DNA from: Streptomyces sp. MMG1533
GTDB lineage: Bacteria > Actinomycetota > Actinomycetes > Streptomycetales > Streptomycetaceae
DNA: 64,000 nt
Direction of reading: 5' to 3'
NCBI RefSeq assembly: GCF_001279775.1
Contig: NZ_LGDG01000221.1
Span: forward strand, 1 to 64,000
Both the position numbers and the translations under genes were made by a program. Positions 46,968 to 56,194 of this stretch are shown here, piece by piece (position 1 is the stretch's first letter; every line of letters begins with the position of its first letter). The notes under the pieces are model-generated. The model did no database searches, was not told the origin of the DNA, and saw only the letters and a list, made by a program, of their open reading frames with translations.

Positions 46968-49900
46968 TCAGTAGACGTCCCGTACGTACCGCTTCGCCGC
47001 CGCCAGCTGCTTCACCCACGCCGACGCCTCGGCCTCGTCCAGCCCGCCGTGCGCGACCGCGATGTCCCGCAGGGCCCGGTCCACGTCCTTCGCCATGCGG
47101 GAGGCGTCGCCGCAGACGTAGAAGTGGGCACCGTCCTGGAGCCAGCGCCACAGCTCGGGGCCGTGCTCGAGCATCCGGTCCTGCACGTACACCTTGTTGC
47201 GCTGGTCCCGGGAGAAGGCGGTGTCGAGGCGGGTCAGGGCGCCCTCGTCGAGAAGCGCGGTCAGCTCGTCCTCGTAGTAGAAGTCGGTGGCGCGGTGCTG
47301 CTCGCCGAAGAACAGCCAGTTGGGTGCCCCGTGACCGAGCTCGCGCCGCTCCTGGAGGAAGCCGACGAAGGGCGCGACCCCCGTGCCCGGGCCGACCATC
47401 ACCATCGGCGTCGCGGCGTCGACGGGCGGCCGGAAGTGCGGTGAGCGCTGCACGAACACCGGCACCTGCGTGTCGTCCTCGGCGTCGGCGAGGAAGGGCG
47501 AGCAGACCCCGCCGCGCGGACGGCCGTGCAGGTTCTCGTAGCGCACGACGGACACCGTGAGCGAGACCTGGTGCGGGTCGACGAGCGGGCTGGACGATAT
47601 GGAGTACAGCCGCGGCTGCAGCTTCCTGAGGACGTCCGCCCAGTCCTGCGCACCCGCCCGCACGGGGTGCTCGGAGAGCACGTCCACCGCCTGGCGGCCC
47701 CAACTCCACTGTGCGAGGCCGTCCTTGTTGTCGGGGCGCAGCAGCCTGCGCAACTCCCGGTCGTCACTGACGTGTTCGGCGACGAAACGGAGCAGGTCGG
47801 GGGTGATCTTCGTGATGTCGAGGTGCCGGTACAGGGCCTCGGCGAAGGGCACCTCCCCAACCCCTTCCAGAGATACGGAGGTTGATCCCTCCACCCCGGT
47901 CGCAGCGAGCCATTCCTCCACCAGGGCGGGCGAGTTGACCGGCCGCACCCCGAGCGCGTCCCCGGCCTCGTACGTCAACGGCGTCCCGCTCGTGTCGAAG
48001 GTGAACCGCCTGACCTCCTTGCCCGCGCCGGGCCGGCTGAGCAGCCGGTTGCCGACGAGGCGGGCGGCCGTGGGGGCGGGTTTGGGAGAGCGGGCGGGCT
48101 TCGCGGCCGGGGGCTCTGCGCGTGTCGCGGGCTCCTGGACGTCGGTCCTGGTGCCCAGCGCGCTCAGCACCCCGTCCAGCCACGCGTCGGCCGACGGCTC
48201 GAAGTCCGGTTCGCAGTCGGTACGCGGAGCCAGCCGCACCGCGCCCAGCTCGTCCAGCCGTGCGTCCAGCCGGCGCCCGTGCCCGCAGAAGTCGTCGTAC
48301 GAGGAGTCGCCGAAGGCCAGGACGGCGTAGCGGACCCCCTCCAGGCGCGGGGCCTGCTCCCCGGACAGCCGCTCCCAGAAGCCGGAGCCGTTGTCCGGTG
48401 CGTCCCCGTCGCCGAAGGTGCTGGTGATCAGCAGCAGGTCGGCGCCGGACGGCAGCGCGCCCGGGTCGGTGTCGTCCATGCCGACGAGCGTCGGCGTGTG
48501 CCCGCTCGCGGACAGCCGGTCGGCGACGGCCGAGGCGAACTCCTCGGCGTTGCCGGTCTGCGAGGCCCACAGGATGACGATCTCGCGGCCGCGCCGGACC
48601 TGGGGTTCGGCCGTGGTCCGCGAGTACATGCCGGCGAGGACGCCGTTCACCCACAGCGCGTGCTCGGGGCTGAACGGCGCGTCCGGGGGAAGTACCGGGA
48701 TGCCGGGGGCGCCGGAGTTGATGCCCGCGAGGAAGCCGGTGAGATAGAGCCGCTCCTGAGCCGTGAGCACGGGCGGCGGGGCCGGGGCGAGCCCGAAGGG
48801 GTCCGCGCCCGGGGTGACGGCGGTCGGGGTGACGGCGGTCGGGGTGACGGCGGTCGGCACGAGGACGTCAGCAGGGGCCGCCGGGACCGCCGCGGCCGCC
48901 GGTGCGGCCACCCGCGTCAGCGACACCGCACACACCTTGAACTCCGGCTGGAACGACACCGGATCCACCGCGTCGCTGGTGACGGCGTTGACGCTCAGGT
49001 ACTCCCCGAACAGGTCGTTCCAGTGGAACGGCGCGAAACAGGCCCCCGGCAGCACCCGGTCGGTCACCACCGCGGGCAGCACCGCCCGCCCCCGCCGCGA
49101 CGCGACCTCCACCCGGTCGCCCTCCGCGATCCCCAACTCCCGCGCGTCCTCGGGATGCAGCTCCACGAACGGCCCGGCGTTCAGCTTGTTGAGCTTGGCG
49201 ACCTTCCCCGTCTTGGTCAGCGTGTGCCACTGGTGCTGCACGCGCCCGGTGTTCAGCACGAACGGGTAGTCGTCGTCCGGCATCTCGGCGGCCGGCATGT
49301 GCGGCCGCGCGTGAAACACGGCCCGCCCATTGGCGGTCGGGAACCGCAGCTCGCCCTCGTCCACGTACCTGATCGGATTGCGCTCCGGGCCGTCCTCGGC
49401 GGCGGCCGGCCACTGTACGGGCGTCGACCGCAGCCGCTCGTACGTCACCCCGCGCAGGTCCCACCCGGTCACCGGGTTCCAGAAGCGCCGGATCTCCTCG
49501 AAGATCTCCTCGGCACTGTCGTACGAGAACCCCTTCTCGTACCCCATCTCCCGCGCCACGGCCGCGATCAGCCGCCAGTCCGCCATCGCCTCCCCGGGCG
49601 GATCGGCCGCCGCCTGGGTCAGCGTGAGGCTGCGCTCGCTGTTGACGAAGACACCCTCGCCCTCGGTCCACATCGCGCCGGGCAGGACGACATCGGCGTA
49701 CGCGTTGGTCTCGGTGTCGCCGAAGACGTCCTGGGTGACGACGAACTCGGCGGCCTCCAGGCCCTCGATGACGGTACGGCGGTTGGCGACCGAGGCGACC
49801 GGGTTGGTGCAGATGATCCAGCAGGCCCTGATCTCGCCGTCGGCCATCTTCTGGAACATCTCGACGGTGCCCTTGCCGACCCCGTCGGCCCGGACGGTCC

Positions 49901-51044
49901 CCGGCGGCAGCTCCCACAGCTCCTCGACGAACGCGCGCTCGTCCGGCACGAGCACCGACCGCTGCCCCGGCAGACCCGGCCCCATGTAGCCCATCTCACG
50001 GCCGCCCATCGCGTTGGGCTGGCCGGTGAGGGAGAAGGGCCCGCAGCCCGGACGGCAGATGGCGCCGGTCGCGAGATGCAGGTTGACCAGGGCGTTCGTG
50101 TTCCAGGTGCCGTGCGTGGACTGGTTGAGCCCCATGGTCCAGCAGCTCATCCACTCACCGGCCTCGCCGATCAGCCGCGCGGCCTGCCCGAGGTCCTCCT
50201 CGGCGATCCCGGTGATCTCTGCGACAGCCGTGGGCGTGTAGTCGGCCAGGAACTCCTCCATCGCCTCCCAGCCGTCGGTGTGCGCGGCGACGAACTCGGG
50301 GTCGGTGTGCCCGTTCGCCACCAGCAGGTGCAGCAGACCGTTCAGCAGAGCCAGGTCCGTACCCGGCTTGACCTGCAGGAACAGATCGGCTTTCGCGGCG
50401 GTCGCGGTGCGCCGCGGGTCCACGACGATCAGCTTGGCCCCCGCCTTGACCCGCTCCATCATCCGCAGGAACAGGATCGGATGGCAGTCGGCCATGTTCG
50501 ACCCGATGACCAGGAAGACGTCCGCCTTGTCGAAGTCCTCGTACGACCCCGGCGGCCCGTCGGCGCCCAGCGACAGCTTGTATCCGGCACCCGCGCTGGC
50601 CATGCACAGCCGCGAGTTCGACTCGATCTGGTTGGTCCGTACGAAGCCCTTGGCCAGCTTGTTCGCCAGGTACTGGGCCTCCAGGCTCATCTGTCCGGAG
50701 ACGTAGAAGGCGACCGCGTCCGGCCCGTGCTCGTCGACGATCGTGCGCAGCCGCCGCGCGGTCTCGGCGATCGCGTCGGCAACGGGCGCCGGCACCGGCT
50801 CCTCGCCACGGTCGTCCCGCACCAGCGCGGTGGTCAGCCGACCGGGCGCGGCGAGCATGTCGGCAGTGGTCGCACCCTTGGTGCACAGCCGGCCCGCGTT
50901 CGCCGGGTGCGCCTTGTCGCCGGACGCCTTCAGGACCGTACGCCGCCCGTCCGGCCCCATGCCGACGTCGAGCAGCATGCCGCAGCCGACACCGCAGTAC
51001 GAGCAGACCGTCCGTACCTGCTGGGTCGGGGGGGTCGTCGTCAT
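46968..51044 (-). CDS. assimilatory nitrate reductase fused to CysJ-like flavoprotein
   Basis: Single protein of 1358 aa. Residues 1-700: molybdopterin nitrate reductase, with 4Fe-4S cysteines C14, C17, C21 and C54 and MGD motifs. A linker with PTAVT repeats (about 735-755) follows. Residues about 815-970: flavodoxin ([18 protein letters not shown]); about 1000-1358: FAD/NADPH reductase ([39 protein letters not shown]; ending YVRDVY). It should take electrons from NADPH and reduce nitrate to nitrite within one chain. This fusion is usual in Streptomyces. A GlnR-box-like site lies 24 nt upstream. No nitrite reductase or molybdenum cofactor genes are nearby. Confidence 0.92.
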   Translation of the reverse strand: MTTTPPTQQVRTVCSYCGVGCGMLLDVGMGPDGRRTVLKASGDKAHPANAGRLCTKGATTADMLAAPGRLTTALVRDDRGEEPVPAPVADAIAETARRLRTIVDEHGPDAVAFYVSGQMSLEAQYLANKLAKGFVRTNQIESNSRLCMASAGAGYKLSLGADGPPGSYEDFDKADVFLVIGSNMADCHPILFLRMMERVKAGAKLIVVDPRRTATAAKADLFLQVKPGTDLALLNGLLHLLVANGHTDPEFVAAHTDGWEAMEEFLADYTPTAVAEITGIAEEDLGQAARLIGEAGEWMSCWTMGLNQSTHGTWNTNALVNLHLATGAICRPGCGPFSLTGQPNAMGGREMGYMGPGLPGQRSVLVPDERAFVEELWELPPGTVRADGVGKGTVEMFQKMADGEIRACWIICTNPVASVANRRTVIEGLEAAEFVVTQDVFGDTETNAYADVVLPGAMWTEGEGVFVNSERSLTLTQAAADPPGEAMADWRLIAAVAREMGYEKGFSYDSAEEIFEEIRRFWNPVTGWDLRGVTYERLRSTPVQWPAAAEDGPERNPIRYVDEGELRFPTANGRAVFHARPHMPAAEMPDDDYPFVLNTGRVQHQWHTLTKTGKVAKLNKLNAGPFVELHPEDARELGIAEGDRVEVASRRGRAVLPAVVTDRVLPGACFAPFHWNDLFGEYLSVNAVTSDAVDPVSFQPEFKVCAVSLTRVAAPAAAAVPAAPADVLVPTAVTPTAVTPTAVTPGADPFGLAPAPPPVLTAQERLYLTGFLAGINSGAPGIPVLPPDAPFSPEHALWVNGVLAGMYSRTTAEPQVRRGREIVILWASQTGNAEEFASAVADRLSASGHTPTLVGMDDTDPGALPSGADLLLITSTFGDGDAPDNGSGFWERLSGEQAPRLEGVRYAVLAFGDSSYDDFCGHGRRLDARLDELGAVRLAPRTDCEPDFEPSADAWLDGVLSALGTRTDVQEPATRAEPPAAKPARSPKPAPTAARLVGNRLLSRPGAGKEVRRFTFDTSGTPLTYEAGDALGVRPVNSPALVEEWLAATGVEGSTSVSLEGVGEVPFAEALYRHLDITKITPDLLRFVAEHVSDDRELRRLLRPDNKDGLAQWSWGRQAVDVLSEHPVRAGAQDWADVLRKLQPRLYSISSSPLVDPHQVSLTVSVVRYENLHGRPRGGVCSPFLADAEDDTQVPVFVQRSPHFRPPVDAATPMVMVGPGTGVAPFVGFLQERRELGHGAPNWLFFGEQHRATDFYYEDELTALLDEGALTRLDTAFSRDQRNKVYVQDRMLEHGPELWRWLQDGAHFYVCGDASRMAKDVDRALRDIAVAHGGLDEAEASAWVKQLAAAKRYVRDVY

Positions 51045-51067
51045 GCCGACAACCGTACGAATTGCCC

Positions 51068-51083
51068 GTTACGCCTGTGTCAC
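51068..51083 (-). promoter_or_regulatory. GlnR-box-like site upstream of the nitrate reductase gene
   Basis: On the minus strand GTGAC-n6-GTAAC, matching the GTnAC-n6-GnnAC GlnR consensus of actinomycetes. A second pair with 4-nt spacing (GTTAC/GTCAC) lies at about 51103-51118. Confidence 0.6.
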
Positions 51084-51237
51084 ATGACTTGATCATCAGG
51101 GGTTACACCCGTCACACAGCCGTGCCAGCGTCGGTGTGAGGGGGGTCGCGGAGCGTGTCGTGTTGGGCCGAACGGGTGACCATGCGTAAGAATTGCCCGA
51201 TGCAGACAGCAGTGCGAGCCAAGGATGGAGCGTGCCG

Positions 51238-51627
51238 GTGAACAGCCACGATGTCACCGACGAACAGTGGGAGGGGCTCGCCCAGGTCGTACCGTTGCGG
51301 GGCCGGGACGCCTGGCCGTCCTCGGTCGGTCACCGGTCGCTGCCCGAGGCGGAGACCGAGGCCCGGCGTCGCTTCGTCGTACTGCGGGTCAATGTGTTCG
51401 GGGACGCCCGCGAGGTCGCCGAGACGCTGATGGCGGGCATTCCCGTACTCCTCGACCTCACCGGCGCGGAGACCGACGTCGCCAAGCGGGTCCTCGACTT
51501 CAGCACGGGGGTCGTCTTCGGTCTGGCCAGCGGAATGCACCGCGTCGAGCGGAACGTGTTCCTGCTCACACCGGCCGGCACCGAGGTGACCGGACTGATG
51601 GACGGGGTCGGCGTGCCCGGCGCGTGA
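51238..51627 (+). CDS. SepF-family protein (paralogue)
   Basis: Protein of 129 aa; GTG 51238 has GGATGGAG 7 nt upstream. The SepF fold is visible in VVLRVNVFGDAREVAETLMAGIPVLLDLTGAETDVAKRVLDFSTGVVFGLASGMHRVERNVFLLTP. SepF proteins bind FtsZ and membranes during division; Streptomyces has two or three extra copies. This one lacks the N-terminal amphipathic membrane helix and linker of true SepF, so it may act as a partner of another SepF. Confidence 0.75.
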   Translation: MNSHDVTDEQWEGLAQVVPLRGRDAWPSSVGHRSLPEAETEARRRFVVLRVNVFGDAREVAETLMAGIPVLLDLTGAETDVAKRVLDFSTGVVFGLASGMHRVERNVFLLTPAGTEVTGLMDGVGVPGA

Positions 51628-51702
51628 GGCCGGTCCCCCGATCGTAGGAAGGTACTCCTGGCGGAACGGTTCGCCTGGCCGGCACGGCCCTACGGTCCGC
51701 AT

Positions 51703-52890
51703 ATGACAGTGTCCTGCACGCCCCCCATGTCCGCCTTACCCCCCTCTCCGGCACCGTCGGGGGACGGGAGAGGGCATCCGGACCGGCCGTGCGTCACGGA
51801 GCTGCGGCTGTCCGCCTTCGCCGGGCACCGGCGTGCCGGGTTCCCGCTCGGCCCGCTCACCCTGTTCGCGGGGCCCAGCGGCTGCGGCAAGACGACCGCG
51901 CTGCGGGCGTACGAGGCACTCGCCCGGCTCGGCGGCGGGGTCGCCCTCGGCGAGGTGTTCCCCGACCCGCTCGCCTGCGTCCCCGACCGCGCCCGGCCCG
52001 ACGCCCAGCGCCGACGCGGCTTCCGCATCGGCTGTACGGCCGACGGACCCGAGGGCCCGGTCCGGCTCGACGTGGCGATCCAGGCGGAACCCGACCTGCG
52101 CATCGTGGGCGAGCGGTTGTCGACGGACGGCCTGGTCCTCCTGCAGACCGCCCTGCGCGACCCCTCGCGTCGCACCGTGCAGGCGGCCTGGCACACGGCG
52201 GGCTCCGAGCGGGTCACCCGCGCCCCGCTGCCCGACGACCGGCTCGGCACCGCCCTGCTCCCGCTGCGCGTGGCCGGCAAGACGGACGGGCAGCGCAGGG
52301 TGCTCGCCGCCGCCGAACAGATGGTCGTGGCCCTGCGCTCCGTCTTCGCCTGCGACCCACGCCCCGGCCGGATGCGCGCCCCCGTCCCCACCGGATCCGG
52401 GCGGCTGCTCGGCGGCTGCGGCAACCTCGCCGACGTGCTCTGGCGCACCCGCGCCGAATGCACCCGACGGCACGCGCAACTCGTCGCGGCGGTGCGCGCC
52501 GGATGCGCCGGACCCGTCACGGACCTGTTCGCCGAAGTGCTCACCGACGGGACCGTCCGCGCGCTGCTCGACCGGGGCGACGGGATCCGGACGCGGCTCG
52601 GACGGCTGGGCGACGGGGAGCTGAGGTACCTCGCCCTCGCGCTGGTGCTGTTCACCGGGCCCGGGGTGCTGGAGGTCGACCCGGTCGGCGAGGTGCCGGC
52701 GGCCATGCAGACGCTCACCGTGCTCGCCGACAACCTCGACCGGGGCCTGGACCCACGGCAGCGGACCGAACTGCTGCGGCTCGCCGCCCGCATGTGCGAC
52801 CGCGGCCACATCCGCCTGGTCGGCGCGGTCAGCGACGCGTCCTGGGCCACCGGAGCCGAGGGGGTCACGGTGGTACACCTGGACCCGTGA
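51703..52890 (+). CDS. AAA/OLD-like ATPase
   Basis: Protein of 395 aa. N-terminal ELRLSAFAGHRRAGFPLGPLTLFAGPSGCGKTTALRAYEAL is the start of an ABC/RecF-type AAA domain with Walker A GPSGCGKTT. The C-terminal half holds GDGELRYLALALVLF (signature-like) and VLEVDPVGEVPAAMQTLTVLAD in place of the usual DEPE Walker B. This deviation may lower ATPase activity. Proteins of this kind in Streptomyces are annotated only as ATP-binding. The next gene overlaps its stop (GTGA), so it is co-translated with a MazG-like enzyme. Confidence 0.6.
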   Translation: MTVSCTPPMSALPPSPAPSGDGRGHPDRPCVTELRLSAFAGHRRAGFPLGPLTLFAGPSGCGKTTALRAYEALARLGGGVALGEVFPDPLACVPDRARPDAQRRRGFRIGCTADGPEGPVRLDVAIQAEPDLRIVGERLSTDGLVLLQTALRDPSRRTVQAAWHTAGSERVTRAPLPDDRLGTALLPLRVAGKTDGQRRVLAAAEQMVVALRSVFACDPRPGRMRAPVPTGSGRLLGGCGNLADVLWRTRAECTRRHAQLVAAVRAGCAGPVTDLFAEVLTDGTVRALLDRGDGIRTRLGRLGDGELRYLALALVLFTGPGVLEVDPVGEVPAAMQTLTVLADNLDRGLDPRQRTELLRLAARMCDRGHIRLVGAVSDASWATGAEGVTVVHLDP

Positions 52891-53213
52891 CCGAACCTCT
52901 CGACGTGGCGAAACTGCAGCGCAGGCTGGCCGAGTTCGCCGCCGCGCGCAACTGGCAGCCGTACCACACCCCCAAGAACCTCGTCGCCGCGCTCAGTGTG
53001 GAGGCGTCCGAACTGGTCGAGATCTTCCAGTGGTTGACGCCCGAGGAGTCCGCCGGAGTCATGGCCGACCCCGACACCGCGCACCGCGTCACGGACGAGG
53101 TCGCCGACGTCCTCGCGTATCTGCTGCAGTTGTGCGAGGTGCTCGGCATCGATCCGCTGGCGGCGCTGGACGCGAAGATCGACCGGAACGAGCGGAGGTT
53201 TCCGGCACCGTAG
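52887..53213 (+). CDS. MazG-like nucleotide pyrophosphohydrolase
   Basis: Protein of 108 aa, all-alpha NTP pyrophosphatase of the RS21-C6/dCTPase kind. Metal-binding ExxE...ExxD set: ALSVEASELVEIFQWL and VTDEVADVLAYLLQL. It should cleave (d)NTPs to NMP and pyrophosphate and so clean the nucleotide pool. GTG start overlaps the stop of the upstream ATPase by 4 nt. Confidence 0.85.
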   Translation: MTEPLDVAKLQRRLAEFAAARNWQPYHTPKNLVAALSVEASELVEIFQWLTPEESAGVMADPDTAHRVTDEVADVLAYLLQLCEVLGIDPLAALDAKIDRNERRFPAP

Positions 53214-53415
53214 ACCGGTTTGTCGTAGACCAATCCCGGGAACGGTCGAGTCCGCTTTCACTCTCCGCAGTCAAAAGCTGAACCGAAATCGATTCGTTGT
53301 CCGCAGATTTCAGCCTTCCTCTGGCTTTTCGTCTCAACCGCCCTCACTCTGGGTAGTGGACAAGGGAGTTCGGGCGGACGTGCCGTGAGCGCGTCGGGAC
53401 AGACGGGGGCAGCGC

Positions 53416-53874
53416 ATGGACGCTGTGCGGCTGATCGTGACGAGCAGACGCGCTCTGGCGGGGGGCGGTGCCGCGCCGGACGTCATGGCGGAGGTGTGGC
53501 AGGCGCAGGCCCTGGCCCAGGCGATAGGCAGTCGCCTCGCGGTCTCCGGGCCACCCGAATTACGGGGCGAGGCGCTGGGGTTGACCGAGCTGGCGGGCCG
53601 AGGCTGCGGTGTCCTCGACCGCCCGGACATCGACACCGAACACCTCCGCGCCGCCCAGCTCACCGAACTGGGCGACGCCCGCCAGGCCCTCCTCTACCTC
53701 GGCGGCCTCCTCGGCGAGGTGGGCATCGCCCTCGTGGGCCTCGCCTCCGCCGCGGACGACGAGGGCAGGTACTGGCAGTGCATGGAAGCCATCGACGCGG
53801 CGGACGAGTCGAGGGACCGGGTCCTGGAGATGCTGCGCAGACTGGCGGACAGGGACGAGGCGTTGCCCGCGTAA
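53416..53874 (+). CDS. DUF6099-like protein
   Basis: Protein of 152 aa, helical, cytoplasmic. The beginning MDAVRLIVTSRRALAGGG and EVWQAQALAQAIGSRLAVSGPPELRGEA agree with my memory of a Streptomyces family called DUF6099. No catalytic motif is visible and no function is known. It has its own promoter region of 200 bp. The frame is well supported by codon use. Confidence 0.6.
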   Translation: MDAVRLIVTSRRALAGGGAAPDVMAEVWQAQALAQAIGSRLAVSGPPELRGEALGLTELAGRGCGVLDRPDIDTEHLRAAQLTELGDARQALLYLGGLLGEVGIALVGLASAADDEGRYWQCMEAIDAADESRDRVLEMLRRLADRDEALPA

Positions 53875-54052
53875 CAGGCGCCGGGAGCGCCGGCTCCGCG
53901 CGAACCGACGATCACGGCCGTACACCGGGTAACCGGGTCACTGGAGAGGCCACTGCCGCGCGCGGCCTTGACGGATATTCACCTGCCCGGGCATGGGTGT
54001 GACCGGAGGGACCGATGAGGGCGACCGCCCTCACAGCGTGCAGGATGGAGGC

Positions 54053-54976
54053 ATGGATCTTCGCATCTTCACCGAGCCCCAGCAGGGCGCCACCTACGAC
54101 ACCCTTCTCACTGTCGCCAAGGCCACCGAAGACCTCGGCTTCGACGCGTTCTTCCGCTCCGACCACTATCTGAAGATGGGCTCCGTGGACGGCCTCCCCG
54201 GTCCCACCGACGCCTGGATAACCCTCGCCGGCCTGGCCCGTGAGACGAAGCGCATCCGGCTCGGCACCCTGATGACCGCCGGCACCTTCCGGCTGCCCGG
54301 CGTGCTCGCCATCCAGGTCGCACAGGTCGACCAGATGTCCGGCGGCCGGGTCGAACTGGGCCTGGGCGCCGGCTGGTTCGAGGAGGAGCACACGGCGTAC
54401 GGCATCCCCTTCCCGAAGGAGAAGTTCGCGCGCCTGGAGGAGCAGCTGGAGATCGTCACCGGGCTGTGGGCGACGGAGGCCGGCGAGACCTTCGACTTCC
54501 ACGGCACGTACTACGACCTCACCGACTCGCCCGCGCTGCCCAAGCCCGCACAGCGCAAGATTCCCGTGCTCGTCGGCGGCCACGGCGCCACCCGCACCCC
54601 GCGGCTGGCCGCGCAGTATGCCGACGAGTTCAACATGCCGTTCGGCTCGTTCGAGGACAGCGAGGTCCAGTTCGGCCGGGTGCGTGCCGCCGCCGAGGAG
54701 GCGGGCCGCAAGACCGGCGAGATCACCTACTCCAACGCCCTCGTCGTCTGCGTCGGCAAGGACGACCAGGAGGTCGCCCGCCGCGCCGCCGCCATCGGCC
54801 GCGAGGTCGACGAACTGAAGGCCAACGGCCTGGCCGGCACCCCGTCCGAGGTCGTCGACAAGATCGGCCGCTACGCCGGGATCGGCTCCGAGCGGATCTA
54901 CCTCCAGGTCCTCGACCTGTCGGACCTGGACCACCTGGAGCTGATCTCCTCGCAGGTGCAGTCGCAGCTGTCGTAG
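54053..54976 (+). CDS. F420-dependent LLM-class oxidoreductase
   Basis: Protein of 307 aa; ATG 54053 follows GGATGGAGG. Luciferase-like monooxygenase barrel: DLRIFTEPQQGATYDTLL, LGFDAFFRSDHYLKMG, RIRLGTLMTAGTFRLPGVLAIQVAQVDQMSGGRVELGLGAGWFE (in pieces) and VLVGGHGATRTPRLAAQYADEFN. This subfamily uses coenzyme F420 for hydride transfer to an unknown substrate. Stands alone, with a microsatellite directly after its stop. Confidence 0.85.
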   Translation: MDLRIFTEPQQGATYDTLLTVAKATEDLGFDAFFRSDHYLKMGSVDGLPGPTDAWITLAGLARETKRIRLGTLMTAGTFRLPGVLAIQVAQVDQMSGGRVELGLGAGWFEEEHTAYGIPFPKEKFARLEEQLEIVTGLWATEAGETFDFHGTYYDLTDSPALPKPAQRKIPVLVGGHGATRTPRLAAQYADEFNMPFGSFEDSEVQFGRVRAAAEEAGRKTGEITYSNALVVCVGKDDQEVARRAAAIGREVDELKANGLAGTPSEVVDKIGRYAGIGSERIYLQVLDLSDLDHLELISSQVQSQLS

Positions 54977-54993
54977 CGCGCCGAAGGGCGCTG

Positions 54994-55073
54994 TGTGCCT
55001 GTGTGCCTGTGTGCCTGTGTGCCTGCGTGCCTGTGTGCCTGCGTGCCTGCGTGCCTGCGCGACTGTGTGACTG
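54994..55073. repeat. 8-bp tandem repeat YGTGCCTG
   Basis: Ten units of TGTGCCTG with CGTGCCTG variants; the last two degenerate to NGYGACTG. It lies 18 bp after the LLM gene stop and 70 bp ahead of the lipoprotein start. Confidence 0.9.
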
Positions 55074-55144
55074 TGACGAGCCTGTGGCCGGAACTGTGGC
55101 CTCCGCCACAGGTGATGCGATCCGGATGCTGGTGGGGTGGCCCG

Positions 55145-56053
55145 ATGCGAAGAGCCACCCCCTTACTCCCGGCCCTCGCCGCCGCCCTGCTCGTGGCCGG
55201 CTGCGGATCGGAACGCGCCGGCTCCCCGGGCGGCGGAGCCGGCGCAACGCCCCGGACCCCGGTCTCCCCGGTCTCCGATCCGGGGCTGGACGGTGTGCGG
55301 ATCACCGGCCTGACCCTTCCGTCCCCCTCGACGCCCGGGGTCGTCTCCGCGAACTCCTCGGTCTCCGCCGCCTACGAGGTGGTCAACGACAGCTCCGAAG
55401 CGCTGACGTACACGATCCTGTTCGACTTCACGACGGCCACCGGCGAGGTGATGACCAACACCCGGCAGACCGTGCACGACGTCGGGCCCGGCCGAACCGT
55501 GCGGCGGACCGTCGACATGCCGCTCACCATGGGCAGCGGCCGGGACGTGAACGTGACGCAGGTGAAGGTCTCCGAGGTCACCGGCGTCCCCGCGGCCGAG
55601 GCGCCGGCCGCCCCGGGCAAGTGCCCCTCCTCCGGGATCAACGTCACCGTCGACGAGGGCGACGCCGCCATGGGGCTGCGTGTCGTGGGGCTGTGGCTGG
55701 AGAACTGCGGCACCGCCGACCACCACGTCGAGGGCTACCCGCAGCTGACCCTCCTCGACGAGGACCGCGAACCGATCGACAGCGTCAAGATCCTCCAGGG
55801 CAGCGGCGCCATCACCACCGCAGTCACCGGCACCGACGACCCGCCGCGGCCCGTGACCCTGAAGCCGGGCGAACGCGCCCGGGCCGGTCTGGTGTGGCGC
55901 AACACGACCGAAGCCGGCCTCGAAGCGGTCAACGCCCCCTACGTCAGGGTCCGCGCGAAGTCCGGCGCCGCACCGGTCACCGTGACGCCCCACCTCGATC
56001 TCGGGACCACCTCGGAGCTGGGAGTCGGCCCCTGGCAGGCGGCGGAGCGGTAG
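55145..56053 (+). CDS. DUF4232 lipoprotein
   Basis: Protein of 302 aa. Lipobox ALLVAGC after MRRATPLLPA, then a Gly/Pro linker. First a beta-sandwich (about 45-145; ANSSVSAAYEVVNDSSEALTYTILFDF), then a DUF4232 domain (about 155-300) with CPSSGINVTVDEGDAAMGLR, VVGLWLENCGTADHHVEGYP and the paired cysteines of this family. Extracellular and anchored; ligand unknown. The start codon lacks a strong ribosome site. Confidence 0.75.
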   Translation: MRRATPLLPALAAALLVAGCGSERAGSPGGGAGATPRTPVSPVSDPGLDGVRITGLTLPSPSTPGVVSANSSVSAAYEVVNDSSEALTYTILFDFTTATGEVMTNTRQTVHDVGPGRTVRRTVDMPLTMGSGRDVNVTQVKVSEVTGVPAAEAPAAPGKCPSSGINVTVDEGDAAMGLRVVGLWLENCGTADHHVEGYPQLTLLDEDREPIDSVKILQGSGAITTAVTGTDDPPRPVTLKPGERARAGLVWRNTTEAGLEAVNAPYVRVRAKSGAAPVTVTPHLDLGTTSELGVGPWQAAER

Positions 56054-56066
56054 CGGCTCGGATAAA

Positions 56067-56150
56067 CGAAAGCGCCGGTCGGCAGGGGTGTGGGATCGTA
56101 TGACCGGCATCCTGCCGAGCCCTCGGGATCAGCATCCCTGGGGGCTTTCG
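56067..56150 (+). promoter_or_regulatory. nested inverted repeats in the hen1 leader
   Basis: CGAAAGC (56067-56073) pairs with GCTTTCG (56144-56150); inside, GCCGGTC (56074-56080) pairs with GACCGGC (56102-56108) and CCC-CGGGATC-type arms follow. The fold ends about 30 nt before the hen1 ribosome site. It could be a terminator for the lipoprotein gene or a leader structure. Confidence 0.45.
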
Positions 56151-56194
56151 CTTGTACGACACCCATCACATCCACCGGCCGGAGAGGCCTCCGT

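Noticed and set aside
54994-55073. Repeat considered as a CRISPR or origin iteron
   Set aside because: 8-bp units without spacers and no replication gene nearby.
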